The notes under the pieces were generated by a model. The model did not search any database. It was not told where the DNA came from and worked only from the letters and a program-made list of their open reading frames with translations. Of a stretch of 64,000 bases of DNA, positions 7,549 to 15,405 are shown piece after piece. The position numbers and the translations under genes are program-made. This stretch comes from Oscillospiraceae bacterium (GTDB lineage Bacteria > Bacillota_A > Clostridia > Oscillospirales > Oscillospiraceae). Each line of letters begins with the position of its first letter. The stretch's first letter is position 1. The stretch is from assembly GCA_017456105.1 (NCBI GenBank), contig JAFTKA010000011.1:1-64000 (forward strand). The letters run 5' to 3'.

Positions 7549-7605
7549 AAAAAATGCCTCCATTCATGTGGGCAACGGGAACGCCTGCAACCCCTCTTAC
7601 AAATG

Positions 7606-7630
7606 AAAAACCCCGTGCCGAAGCACAGGG
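7606..7630 (-). terminator. Attenuator terminator between THF riboswitch and folT
   Basis: The minus strand reads CCCTGTGC-TTCG-GCACGGGG followed by TTTTTC: a stable 8-bp stem with a UUCG tetraloop. It lies about 100 nt after the riboswitch and about 60 nt before the folT start, as expected for riboswitch-controlled transcription termination. Confidence 0.75.
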
Positions 7631-7728
7631 AGTTTATTTCACCCATAAGGAAAAGGGCAGCACAAAATCGGCGGCCTTTACCCGACCGAGTATCGTTGCT
7701 ACATAAAGGAAGACTCCTATATGACGCA

Positions 7729-7825
7729 GCGGGTGCGGATACCTCATCGCGGACAATGTCCTTCGTCTGCCACTCAACTCCCCATTTTGGCAGCACTTCA
7801 CGCGGGGTCTCCTACTCTGTTCCCA
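7729..7825 (-). promoter_or_regulatory. Tetrahydrofolate (THF) riboswitch
   Basis: The minus-strand leader of folT matches the THF aptamer in order: CAGAGTAGG, then CGCGTGAAGTGCTGCC, GGGGAGTTG, GGCAGACGAAGGAC, GTCCGCG and finally GGTATCCGC. GTGCTGCC pairs with GGCAGAC and the G-C core strand CGCG is in place. THF riboswitches are known upstream of folT in Bacillota and lower expression when reduced folates are plentiful. The downstream terminator (7606-7630) provides the expression platform. Confidence 0.88.
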
Positions 7826-7828
7826 GCT

Positions 7829-7857
7829 ATCATACACGATTCTTATGGAAATGTAAA
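7829..7857 (-). promoter_or_regulatory. SigA-type promoter of the folT operon
   Basis: On the minus strand TTTACA (7857-7852), a 17-bp spacer and TATGAT (7834-7829) lie just upstream of the THF riboswitch. Confidence 0.75.
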
Positions 7858-7927
7858 TACCCTTTCGATATTTTTTTACAGATTTTATCGGTGGCGTGGC
7901 GGATTGTCTGGCAGCTACAAAATACCA

Positions 7928-8050
7928 CGTCATTGCGAGGAGCGGAGCGACGTGGCAATCCGCGTCCCTGTCGCCAACGGCGACGCAGTGCTTTGCACTG
8001 CAAGAGGACGGATTCCCACGACCAGTTTGCGAACTGGTCTCGGAATGACG
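7928..8050. repeat. Dispersed repeat, CGTCATTGCGAGGAGCGGAG type
   Basis: A 123-bp intergenic element begins CGTCATTGCGAGGAGCG and ends with an inverted GGAATGACG. Internal palindromes are CGCCAACGGCG, GCAGTGCTTTGCACTGC and GACCAGTTTGCGAACTGGTC. A half copy lies at 37773-37806 and a related 115-bp element at 32566-32680. No coding potential is evident. Confidence 0.75.
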
Positions 8051-8053
8051 TGT

Positions 8054-8083
8054 AAAAAAGGCCCCTCGGGTGAGGGGCCTTTT
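8054..8083 (-). terminator. Terminator of the PfkB kinase gene
   Basis: GGCCCCTC-ACCC-GAGGGGCC followed by TTTTTT on the minus strand, directly after the kinase stop. It could also work on the plus strand (CCTTTT). Confidence 0.85.
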
Positions 8084-8085
8084 CA

Positions 8086-9090
8086 TTATCTCATAGATGC
8101 GTAGAGTTCTCTTGCTTCTTTTTCGGTCCGCATACCGTCGGTGGCGTTGGCCTCGGACAAGGAGCACACTGCAGAGGCAGTGCCCAGCTCAATGGCGGAC
8201 TTCAGGGTTTCACCCTTCCAGGCGGCGTACAGAACACCGGCACAGAAGGCATCGCCTGCACCCACAGTGCCGGCTATGTAGCCCTTAGGCAGCTTCAGGC
8301 TGGGAACTTCCACATAATTGTTGTTCTCGTCCAGACCGAAACCGACCTCGGGACAGTGGATCACAGCCCAGGTGGAGACACCTAGCTCCTTCATCTTCTG
8401 CAGAGCGGGAAGCATATTCTCGCGGATCAGTTCGCCTTCCTCAGTACGCAGGGAGATACCGGTGGTGGCACTGGCCTCCACCTCATTGATCACGCAGTAG
8501 TCGGTGTACTTCAGGGCAGGACGCACGATCCGCACAAACCGGTCGCCGGCCTCGCTGACCACGTCGATGGAGGTCTTGATGCCGTGCTTTTGGGCGGTAT
8601 GCAGCAGTCTTGCCATTTTGGTGCCGTACTCGGGATCTTCGCTGTCCAGAGTGTCCAGCAGCAGAATGTAGCCGGCGTGGAGAATGTCCACATTCAGCTT
8701 GTCCCAGGGGATATCCTCTTCACAGAACAGAGCACCGGAGCCACGGCCCACGAAGAAGGTCCGCTGCTTGGTGATCTCGTCGGCCATGACGATGGTGTAG
8801 GCGTTTACGCCGCCCTTGACCACGTGGCTCAGATCGATATTCTTATAGGCACTGAGGGTGTCCACAACGAACTGGCCCTCGGCATCGTCGCCGATGCGGC
8901 CCAGGGCAACCAACGGCAGCTCCGGATCCAGCTTGGCAAGATCCACGATATCGTTGCACACGCAACCGCCGGTGGAACGGCTCACATCAGCCACCACGGT
9001 GGTCAGCTCACCGGGGCCGGGCAAACCTGCGATGGGGTACAGCAGATCCACGATCATGTTGCCGGCAACGGCAATTCCCTTTTTACTCAT
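8086..9090 (-). CDS. PfkB-family carbohydrate kinase
   Basis: The 334-aa product is a ribokinase-fold sugar kinase. The N-terminal substrate region reads GIAVAGNMIVDLLYPI with STGGCVCN, and LGRIGDDAEG is the first PfkB signature. The C-terminal signature GTVGAGDAFCAG carries the catalytic Asp and the anion hole. The sugar cannot be told from sequence; the conserved Cys in GGCVCN and the lack of neighbouring sugar genes leave it open. It is monocistronic, with its own terminator and AAGGAAG before the ATG. It may also phosphorylate a nucleoside, as some family members do. Confidence 0.85.
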   Translation of the reverse strand: MSKKGIAVAGNMIVDLLYPIAGLPGPGELTTVVADVSRSTGGCVCNDIVDLAKLDPELPLVALGRIGDDAEGQFVVDTLSAYKNIDLSHVVKGGVNAYTIVMADEITKQRTFFVGRGSGALFCEEDIPWDKLNVDILHAGYILLLDTLDSEDPEYGTKMARLLHTAQKHGIKTSIDVVSEAGDRFVRIVRPALKYTDYCVINEVEASATTGISLRTEEGELIRENMLPALQKMKELGVSTWAVIHCPEVGFGLDENNNYVEVPSLKLPKGYIAGTVGAGDAFCAGVLYAAWKGETLKSAIELGTASAVCSLSEANATDGMRTEKEARELYASMR

Positions 9091-9172
9091 AGAAATTTAC
9101 TTCCTTTCTTTTCCTCTAACGTTATCATTGTAACCGAAACAGATGGGTTTTTCCATTGGTGTTTCCTACAAA

Positions 9173-10021
9173 TTAACCGGCATCATTTTGTGCGTTTTTA
9201 TCTTCCACGGTGTTGACATACAATTCTTTATGGGGGCGGAAGTGCAAAATCACCAGAGCAGCTACAGCGATCAAACAACTAATGGCCGCCAATACCTGAC
9301 TGACCCGGAACGGGCCCCAATACAGGCTGTCGGTCCGCAGACCCTCGATAAATGCCCGACCCAAACCGTACCAAGCCACATAACCAAGAGCCATCTGACC
9401 GTCGTATTTTCTTTTTTTCGACAGAAAATGCAGCAGTACAAAGCCCATAGCGTTCCATGCCGATTCATAGAAAAACGTGGGGTGGTAGTAAATAACTTCC
9501 CCGGTCTTGGCGTTTTCAAGACCCATTCGCAGGAAGCTGGAGGTTTCTGCACCGAAGGCCTCCCGGTTGAAGAAATTGCCCCAGCGGCCGATGCTCTGAC
9601 CGATCAAAAAGCTGATGGACACCAGATCCAGTACCGCACCCAGGCGTACTTTTTTGATCTTGCAGAACACGATCACGCCCAATGCCGCACCGATGACACC
9701 GCCGTAAATGGCAAGGCCGCCGTTCCAGATATAGAGCATTTCGATGGGGTTATCCTTGTAGTCGCTCCAGGAGAAAATGCAGTAGTAAAGTCTTGCACAG
9801 ACAACTGCCAAAGGCACGATCCACAAAAGACCGTCAATAATATCGTCCTGCCGCAGACCGAAGGCTTTGCTCCGTCGCAGTCCGTAGACCGCTGCCAGCA
9901 GCAGGCCCAAACCGATGATAATGCCGTAAAAATGGATGCTGAAGCTGTCGGTGATGGGGATCTCCCGGGGCGGATTTAAGGAAATTCCCAGCCCGGGGAA
10001 GGAAATGGTAGAGTAGTTCAT
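9173..10021 (-). CDS. lgt: Prolipoprotein diacylglyceryl transferase
   Basis: The 282-aa integral membrane enzyme transfers diacylglycerol from phosphatidylglycerol to the lipobox cysteine of prolipoproteins. It carries the family signature GRWGNFFNREAFG (residues ~137-149) and RPHK near the end, and about seven hydrophobic segments beginning with SIHFYGIIIGLGLLLAAVYGL. Length is typical. Its start overlaps the upstream M16 stop by one base (TGATG), making it the last gene of the membrane protein-yfmF-yfmH-lgt operon. Lipoprotein substrates are present in the window, for example at 63172. Confidence 0.95.
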   Translation of the reverse strand: MNYSTISFPGLGISLNPPREIPITDSFSIHFYGIIIGLGLLLAAVYGLRRSKAFGLRQDDIIDGLLWIVPLAVVCARLYYCIFSWSDYKDNPIEMLYIWNGGLAIYGGVIGAALGVIVFCKIKKVRLGAVLDLVSISFLIGQSIGRWGNFFNREAFGAETSSFLRMGLENAKTGEVIYYHPTFFYESAWNAMGFVLLHFLSKKRKYDGQMALGYVAWYGLGRAFIEGLRTDSLYWGPFRVSQVLAAISCLIAVAALVILHFRPHKELYVNTVEDKNAQNDAG

Positions 10022-11301
10022 CAGTTTACCTCCTCTATGGGGTTGATCACCGAAAGACTTGTGCGTTCTTCGGTTACGACCCTTTGTAAAAATTCTTGCA
10101 CCTGACGGGCGGTTACGGATTCATAAACTTCCGGGAAACGGAAGTAGTCATACCGGGAAAAATGGTAGGCACAGACACGGAAGCAGGTAGAATCAAAGCT
10201 GTCCAGACCCTTGATCCGGCGGCCCAAAGAGCTGCGTTTCATACGGAGGAAATCTGAATCAATGATGCCCTCTCTGGAAATCCGGGCGGCCTCTTCCCAA
10301 ATGGAAGAGCGTACCTTTTCCGGCTCCCAGCTGTCGCCGGAGGCGGTGAGTAGTGCCATACCCTCGATGGTCTCAAAGCCGCCGCCGAAGGCAGAGTCGA
10401 TGAGCCCCTCCTGATACATCTTAAGATACAACCGGGAGGACTCTCCGAACAGAGCCTCAGCTGCCAGATCGCCCATAAATTCCTGCCGGATCGCGTCCTC
10501 ACCCTTGCCCAGGGGCTCACACTTAAAGCCCAGCTGGAACATGGGCATGGCCACTTCCATTTGCTCGGAGCAGTAGGGCTGCTTCACGGCCATATCCTCC
10601 TGCCAGCACCGGACATCGGTTACCTTGGGATTGTCCCTGGGGGACAGCTCCAGAGCGATGGCTTCCACCTTTTCCGGGTCAACATCGCCCACCACGCATA
10701 AAAGCATATTCTCCGGCCGGTAAAAGGCCCTGTGGCAGTCGGTCAGCATGTCCGGGGTGATAGAACCGATGCTCTCTCTCGTGCCTAAAATGGGCTCTCG
10801 CACCGGGTGGTTTTCGTACATACTCCCCATGAGGTTCTCAAAGATCCTCGTTTCGGGAGCGTCCTGGTTCATATCGATCTCCTGACCGATAATGCCCTGC
10901 TCCTTATCCACACTTTCCCGGGTAAAACAGGGGGTGTATACAAACTCCAGCAACAGCCGCAGGCATTCATAGAAATTCTCCGTGCAGGAGAAATGATAGG
11001 CTGTCATATCGTAGCCGGTAAAGGCGTTGGGAACAGCACCCAAGGCGGCAAACTCCGCGGTAATATCCCGGCCCGGCATATCGAAGAGCTTATGCTCCAA
11101 GAAATGGGCAATGCCCGCAGGCACGGTGTAGGCCTTTCCGTTTAAGGAGAATTCCCGGTGGATCGAACCGAAATCCGTTACCAAATAGGCAAGCTTTTTC
11201 GTAAAGCCCGGTCGGGGGACAACGGCCACAGAAAGGCCGTTTTGCAATTTCGCGGTGTATAACACCTCGTCCAACAGGGGGTAACTGGTCTTTTTCATCA
11301 T
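10021..11301 (-). CDS. yfmH: M16-family zinc peptidase (YfmH type)
   Basis: The 426-aa product has the inverted zinc motif HFLEH (HxxEH) near residue 66 and a distal Glu in EQGIIGQEIDM about 75 residues later, so the active site appears intact. It is the catalytic member of the M16 pair (YmfH in Bacillus; databases use the name EF-P 5-aminopentanol modification-associated protein YfmH). Its exact substrate is unknown. The start codon (ATGATG) overlaps the yfmF stop by 4 bp, which points to heterodimer partners made together. Lgt follows directly. Confidence 0.88.
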   Translation of the reverse strand: MMKKTSYPLLDEVLYTAKLQNGLSVAVVPRPGFTKKLAYLVTDFGSIHREFSLNGKAYTVPAGIAHFLEHKLFDMPGRDITAEFAALGAVPNAFTGYDMTAYHFSCTENFYECLRLLLEFVYTPCFTRESVDKEQGIIGQEIDMNQDAPETRIFENLMGSMYENHPVREPILGTRESIGSITPDMLTDCHRAFYRPENMLLCVVGDVDPEKVEAIALELSPRDNPKVTDVRCWQEDMAVKQPYCSEQMEVAMPMFQLGFKCEPLGKGEDAIRQEFMGDLAAEALFGESSRLYLKMYQEGLIDSAFGGGFETIEGMALLTASGDSWEPEKVRSSIWEEAARISREGIIDSDFLRMKRSSLGRRIKGLDSFDSTCFRVCAYHFSRYDYFRFPEVYESVTARQVQEFLQRVVTEERTSLSVINPIEEVN

Positions 11302-12554
11302 GCTTCCCCCTCCAAAAAATACACGGTGTGAAGCTGAACGCTTTCTGCCGCTTCTTTAATATCCTGTAGGCTTACCTTCTCCACCGCCCGGATATATTCC
11401 ATGGGGGTCATGGCAAGACCGTTCAGGGCGGAGGTGGCGTAATAGCTTTCGATGGAGCCGGGGGCATCGTGGGTGGCCTGCAATTGCGTGATGATCCCCT
11501 GCTTGGCAGAAAGGATTTCCTCTTCGGTCATATCGCCCTTGCGGCAGGCTTCCAACTGGGCAAGGATCTGGGATTGAGCCACTTCCTTTTGGGAAAATTC
11601 GATGCCTGCGGCCACGGTCATTACACCCTTACTGCCATAATAGGAAGAGCCGATGTCATAGCACAGCGACAGTTTTTCCCGGACCTGCATAAAAAGCTTG
11701 CTGGTCATGCCGCCGCCAAAAATGGCGTTCATCACCTGCAGGGCGGCAAAGCCCGGATCTCTGGTGGTAACAGGGGTGGTAAAGCCAAGGCAAAGCCTGC
11801 CCTGGGTAACGTCCATCTGCTCTTTGATTTCTGCCGGTTCGGCAGGGCACAGCACTGTCTGCGGCGGCAGGGGAATGGGGTCTTCACTGACACACAGGGG
11901 TTTCAGCAATTCTGCCACATACTCCGGCTTTGCAGAGCCCACATAAAAGATCTCCATAGGGGAGGTCTTCAGAATCTTCCGATAATGGGTATAAAGACCC
12001 TCTGCGGAGATGGCCTCCACCTCCGGGATCTGGCCCAAACGGGGGATTCCGTAGCTGTCAGTGCCGCACATATGGGTCAGCATTTGGTTTCCGGCATAAA
12101 CTCTTTTGTCATTTTTCTGGGCGGCAATGGCGGCGATCAGATTCCGCTTTTCGCCCTCCACATAGTCATTGCGGAAAATGCCGTTTTCCAGCACAGGCTC
12201 TAAAAACAGCTCCCGCAGAAAATCGGCCATAGGGGCTAAAACCTGATCTCCGGGCAGGGCGAACCTGTCCTCGATAAAGGTGCAGCTCAAACCGATGGTC
12301 TGATAATCGCCCACCCGCCGAACCAGCGTTCCCACGCCGGCACCGTACAGATGGTCAAGCCGCAGGGTAATATCCCGCAGGTCGGGACTATTCTTGCTGC
12401 CCCGCAGCAGAACAGCCGGAAGAAGAGCGTTCATAGCGGCCTCTTCCCGGCACATGGGCCGCACCATCTGCAGACTGAGCCCGCCCTGCTTGAATCGGTT
12501 ATCTTCATAGCATCGCAGGGTAAAGCCGGGGGCTAAAGAAAGGGTTTGGATCAT
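11298..12554 (-). CDS. yfmF: M16-family inactive partner (YfmF type)
   Basis: The 418-aa M16-fold protein lacks HxxEH: the equivalent region reads ALLPAVLLRGSKNSPD. Recognisable M16 features are AALQVMNAIFGGGMTSKLFMQVREKLSLCYD in the C-terminal half. This catalytic loss is normal for YfmF, which is thought to form a heterodimer with YfmH, much like alpha/beta subunits of processing peptidases. It begins within the stop of the upstream membrane protein gene (ATGA). Confidence 0.86.
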   Translation of the reverse strand: MIQTLSLAPGFTLRCYEDNRFKQGGLSLQMVRPMCREEAAMNALLPAVLLRGSKNSPDLRDITLRLDHLYGAGVGTLVRRVGDYQTIGLSCTFIEDRFALPGDQVLAPMADFLRELFLEPVLENGIFRNDYVEGEKRNLIAAIAAQKNDKRVYAGNQMLTHMCGTDSYGIPRLGQIPEVEAISAEGLYTHYRKILKTSPMEIFYVGSAKPEYVAELLKPLCVSEDPIPLPPQTVLCPAEPAEIKEQMDVTQGRLCLGFTTPVTTRDPGFAALQVMNAIFGGGMTSKLFMQVREKLSLCYDIGSSYYGSKGVMTVAAGIEFSQKEVAQSQILAQLEACRKGDMTEEEILSAKQGIITQLQATHDAPGSIESYYATSALNGLAMTPMEYIRAVEKVSLQDIKEAAESVQLHTVYFLEGEA

Positions 12555-13477
12555 ACTTGCTCCTTCAGATTATCATAAATGGCAGCATAGGTAGTCTGCA
12601 CTCTGCCCCGGAACAGGCTGTGAAGGCCCAGCTGACACAGGGCATAGAGTCCGTAGAACAGGAAAAAGCCTGTACCTTCCGACAGGGGAAGCGTTACGCC
12701 CAGAGCCTGCAGAAGGGTATTTCCGTAGCACAGAACCACCACCAGGACCTCCAAAAGGTAGAACCACCAAAATTGCAGATCCACACGCAGCAGCTTAAAA
12801 CAATTTCTCTTCATACAGCGGTTACTGCTAAGAAGCGAAGCAAAAGCACCTGCTCCGTCCATAACCGCAAAGTCGGCAAAACGGACTCTGTAAAGCACAG
12901 GGATCAAAATTCCCAAAAACAGCACCGCAAACAAAATGAGTGCCGGCAATACGGCGGACTGGATCTCAGAAAAGGGAACTTCCTGGAAGATGGTCTGCAC
13001 GTCGGAACCCTGTTGGGCAAAGGGTGCTACCAGGGCAGTCAGCCTGTCCGAAAGGGGCGTGTACAAAAAGGTAGTCAGACTCACCTGCATGGCGGCGATA
13101 CCTGCCACCAGACAAAGCACCAGCCGTAAAAGCATCAGCCGCAGAGCCGGCCAAAAACGACGGAAGCCCTCCTTCAGGTCATAGGTGCTTACCTGCTGAG
13201 CTCTTGCCATACGAAGGGAGGCAAACACAAGTCCCATCTCCCAGAAGGGAAGCAGGATCATACCCACGTACTGCAAAACCGTCCGCAGGGTTTCTAAAAT
13301 TGCCCGGGAGCCGATGCCGGCAAGACCGGAGGTTTCATTTACCTTGCCCATCAGGACATAGTCTGCCACCGTCAGTAACAGCATCAGACCCACACTCACC
13401 AGGGTGTGGATAAATACGATTTTTCTGTCAATATACTTTACCCGCTGACGCAGGGCTTTTTTGCTCCAATCCACCAT
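12551..13477 (-). CDS. Polytopic membrane protein of unknown function (possibly DUF975-like)
   Basis: The 308-aa product has about six hydrophobic segments: residues ~20-42, 70-92, a segment around LMLLRLVLCLVAGIAAM, one around LPALILFAVLFLGILIPVLY, then FYLLEVLVVVLCYG and FFLFYGLYALCQLGL. The N-terminal MVDWSKKALRQRVK and the general layout recall DUF975 proteins, but I cannot confirm this. The start at 13477 follows AAGGAG; a frame extension to 13804 is antisense to the regulator gene. It is first in the operon with yfmF, yfmH and lgt, and divergent from the XRE-TPR gene. Confidence 0.7.
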   Translation of the reverse strand: MVDWSKKALRQRVKYIDRKIVFIHTLVSVGLMLLLTVADYVLMGKVNETSGLAGIGSRAILETLRTVLQYVGMILLPFWEMGLVFASLRMARAQQVSTYDLKEGFRRFWPALRLMLLRLVLCLVAGIAAMQVSLTTFLYTPLSDRLTALVAPFAQQGSDVQTIFQEVPFSEIQSAVLPALILFAVLFLGILIPVLYRVRFADFAVMDGAGAFASLLSSNRCMKRNCFKLLRVDLQFWWFYLLEVLVVVLCYGNTLLQALGVTLPLSEGTGFFLFYGLYALCQLGLHSLFRGRVQTTYAAIYDNLKEQV

Positions 13478-13502
13478 CTTCGCTCCTTCTTTGTTTTCTA
13501 TC

Positions 13503-13530
13503 ATTATAAGCCATATATAAAAAATAGCAA
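13503..13530 (-). promoter_or_regulatory. Promoter of the membrane protein-yfmF-yfmH-lgt operon
   Basis: On the minus strand TTGCTA (13530-13525), a 16-bp spacer and TATAAT (13508-13503) precede the 13477 start by 25 bp. Confidence 0.65.
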
Positions 13531-13549
13531 ATGAATTTTTTGCAGGCGG

Positions 13550-13578
13550 TGGATTTTCGATTTTGTTCGTGATATAAT
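13550..13578 (+). promoter_or_regulatory. Promoter of the XRE-TPR gene
   Basis: A perfect TATAAT lies at 13573-13578. The -35 region at 17-bp spacing (TGGATT) is weak, so the promoter may need activation. It is divergent from promoter 13503-13530 with about 20 bp between -35 elements, a likely control point. Confidence 0.55.
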
Positions 13579-13601
13579 GAAAATTCCAGGAGGTGAGGCA
13601 T

Positions 13602-14387
13602 ATGGAACTGGGCGAAAAACTGCGGCAGGCACGACTGGAGAAAGGTCTGTCCCAAAAGGCTCTTTGCGGGGATATCATCACCCGGAATATGCTCTCCCAG
13701 ATTGAAAACGGCAGTGCCAATCCCTCCATGGAAACCCTGCGGCTTTTGGCAGCACGGCTGGAGCTGCCCTTAAGCTGGTTTTTGGAGGACGTACTATCGT
13801 CCAATGCCCGGCTGATGGTAAGCCTGCGGAACGCTCCCCCCCGGGACGTGCTGGATTTGCTGGAAGAATATCACGCACCTGATGACTGCTTTGACGCGGA
13901 GCGGTACTTAATAGAGACCCTTGCCTGCCTTTCCCTGGCAGAGGAAGTGCTGGAGGAGCGGCCCAAGTATGCTCTGACCTTGTTAGATCAGGCACAGCAG
14001 GCAGGAGAAAAGACACCCTATTATACGGACGCACTGGCTCGCCAAAGAGCAATTTTGTGCTATCGGGCAGACCCCTTCCAGGCAGGTACTGTAGTAAAAA
14101 GCTTGCCTTCTCTGGATCAGGAGCTTCTGCTCCGGGCAGAGGCGGCATTGCAGGAGCAGGACGCAGCTTCCTGCCTTGCGTTTCTGTCTGCGGCTGCCCG
14201 AAGCGACAAATGGCATCTTCTGAAGGCACAGGCACATCTTGCCTTGGGGGAATACGAAAAGGCCATTGAGCATTTTTTGCCCATTGAAGAAGCGTATCCC
14301 CAAGAGGCCTGGCCGGGTCTGGAGCAATGCTACCGGCAATTGGAGGATTATAAAATGGCATATCATTATGCCTGCAAAGGAAGATAA
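13602..14387 (+). CDS. XRE-family regulator with TPR-like C-terminus
   Basis: The 261-aa protein has an N-terminal helix-turn-helix (LGEKLRQARLEKGLSQKALCGDIITRNMLSQIENGSANPSMETLRLLAARL compressed, residues 2-55) and a helical TPR-like region (residues ~95-260) with repeats such as LLKAQAHLALGEYEKAIEHF and LEQCYRQLEDYKMAYHYA. The architecture resembles peptide- or cell-state-sensing Rgg/PlcR/PrgX-like regulators, but no ligand can be named. The ATG at 13602 is chosen because AGGAGG ends 8 bp before it; a GTG at 13593 overlaps that site. The DD-carboxypeptidase gene follows after 8 bp. Confidence 0.83.
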   Translation: MELGEKLRQARLEKGLSQKALCGDIITRNMLSQIENGSANPSMETLRLLAARLELPLSWFLEDVLSSNARLMVSLRNAPPRDVLDLLEEYHAPDDCFDAERYLIETLACLSLAEEVLEERPKYALTLLDQAQQAGEKTPYYTDALARQRAILCYRADPFQAGTVVKSLPSLDQELLLRAEAALQEQDAASCLAFLSAAARSDKWHLLKAQAHLALGEYEKAIEHFLPIEEAYPQEAWPGLEQCYRQLEDYKMAYHYACKGR

Positions 14388-14395
14388 AAAGACCT

Positions 14396-15391
14396 ATGAA
14401 GAAAGTACTTATCATAGAGATCACCGTTTTTGTACTGCTGATCGGTTTGGCCGTCTGTGCACTAACCGGTGTTTTCAGCCCCAGTGATGCTCCGCTCGAG
14501 ACCACGGAGACTACCGCAGAAACGGTGGCACAGCCAGTTTTTGAAGTGGTGGTATCCCCGAAGCCTAAGGCCGACTGGGAGACCTTCCCGGGAAGAAAGC
14601 TTACCTGTGAACGGTTCTTTGTCTACGACTGTGAGACAAATACCATGATGGCACAGTACGGAGAGGATACAAAGCTCTACCCTGCCAGTATCACCAAGCT
14701 GCTGACCGCCTATACCGCATTGCAGTATCTGAAGCCTGCCGACAAGGTGGTGGCAGGGGACGCCCTGGATCTGGTGGCGGCGGACTCCTCCATCGCCTTT
14801 ATCCGGCGGGGCGATACCCTGGCGGTGGAGCAGCTGGTTGAGGCCATGATGCTGCCCAGCGGCAACGATGCGGCCTATATTACTGCCGTAGCAGCCGGCC
14901 GGGAAATTGCCCATAATCCGGAGCTTGCCCCGGCGGAGGCTGCCGATGTCTTTGTCCGGCAGATGAATATTACCGCAAAAAATGCCGGTATGACCGGCAG
15001 CAATTTTATGAACCCCGACGGCTATCACCATGATAACCACTACACCTGCTTCCGGGATATGGCCATTTTGGGCGAGCTGGCTATGACCAATGAGCTGATC
15101 GTAAAATATACGGCCTTGCCGGAGGGCAATAACCCCAACTTCGATGAGGACGAGGGAATTCCCCAGTGGGAGAACACCAATTTCCTGATCCACCCGGACA
15201 ATGAGTTCTATTGCTCCTATGCCAAGGGCTTAAAGACCGGAAACACCTCCCTGGCGGGAAAATGCCTGCTGTCCGCCTTCAACTATGAGGGACGGAAGCT
15301 GATCATCGGTGTGTTCGGCTGTCCGGAGCATGCAGACCGCTTTATGGATACTTTGTACATCTTCAGCCATGTCATCGGTGCTGTAAAATAA
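14396..15391 (+). CDS. D-alanyl-D-alanine carboxypeptidase (PBP5/DacF family)
   Basis: The 331-aa serine DD-carboxypeptidase trims the terminal D-Ala of peptidoglycan stem peptides outside the membrane. All three penicillin-binding motifs are visible: SITK (98-101), SGN (155-157) and KTG (280-282). The N-terminal hydrophobic segment (residues 4-26) is a signal or anchor, followed by a Thr/Glu-rich linker. The C-terminal beta domain and amphipathic anchor of classical PBP5 are absent, so anchoring must come from the N-terminus. The ribosome binding site is poor; expression may be coupled to the regulator upstream. Confidence 0.9.
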   Translation: MKKVLIIEITVFVLLIGLAVCALTGVFSPSDAPLETTETTAETVAQPVFEVVVSPKPKADWETFPGRKLTCERFFVYDCETNTMMAQYGEDTKLYPASITKLLTAYTALQYLKPADKVVAGDALDLVAADSSIAFIRRGDTLAVEQLVEAMMLPSGNDAAYITAVAAGREIAHNPELAPAEAADVFVRQMNITAKNAGMTGSNFMNPDGYHHDNHYTCFRDMAILGELAMTNELIVKYTALPEGNNPNFDEDEGIPQWENTNFLIHPDNEFYCSYAKGLKTGNTSLAGKCLLSAFNYEGRKLIIGVFGCPEHADRFMDTLYIFSHVIGAVK

Positions 15392-15405
15392 ATGGAGGAA
15401 TGAAT

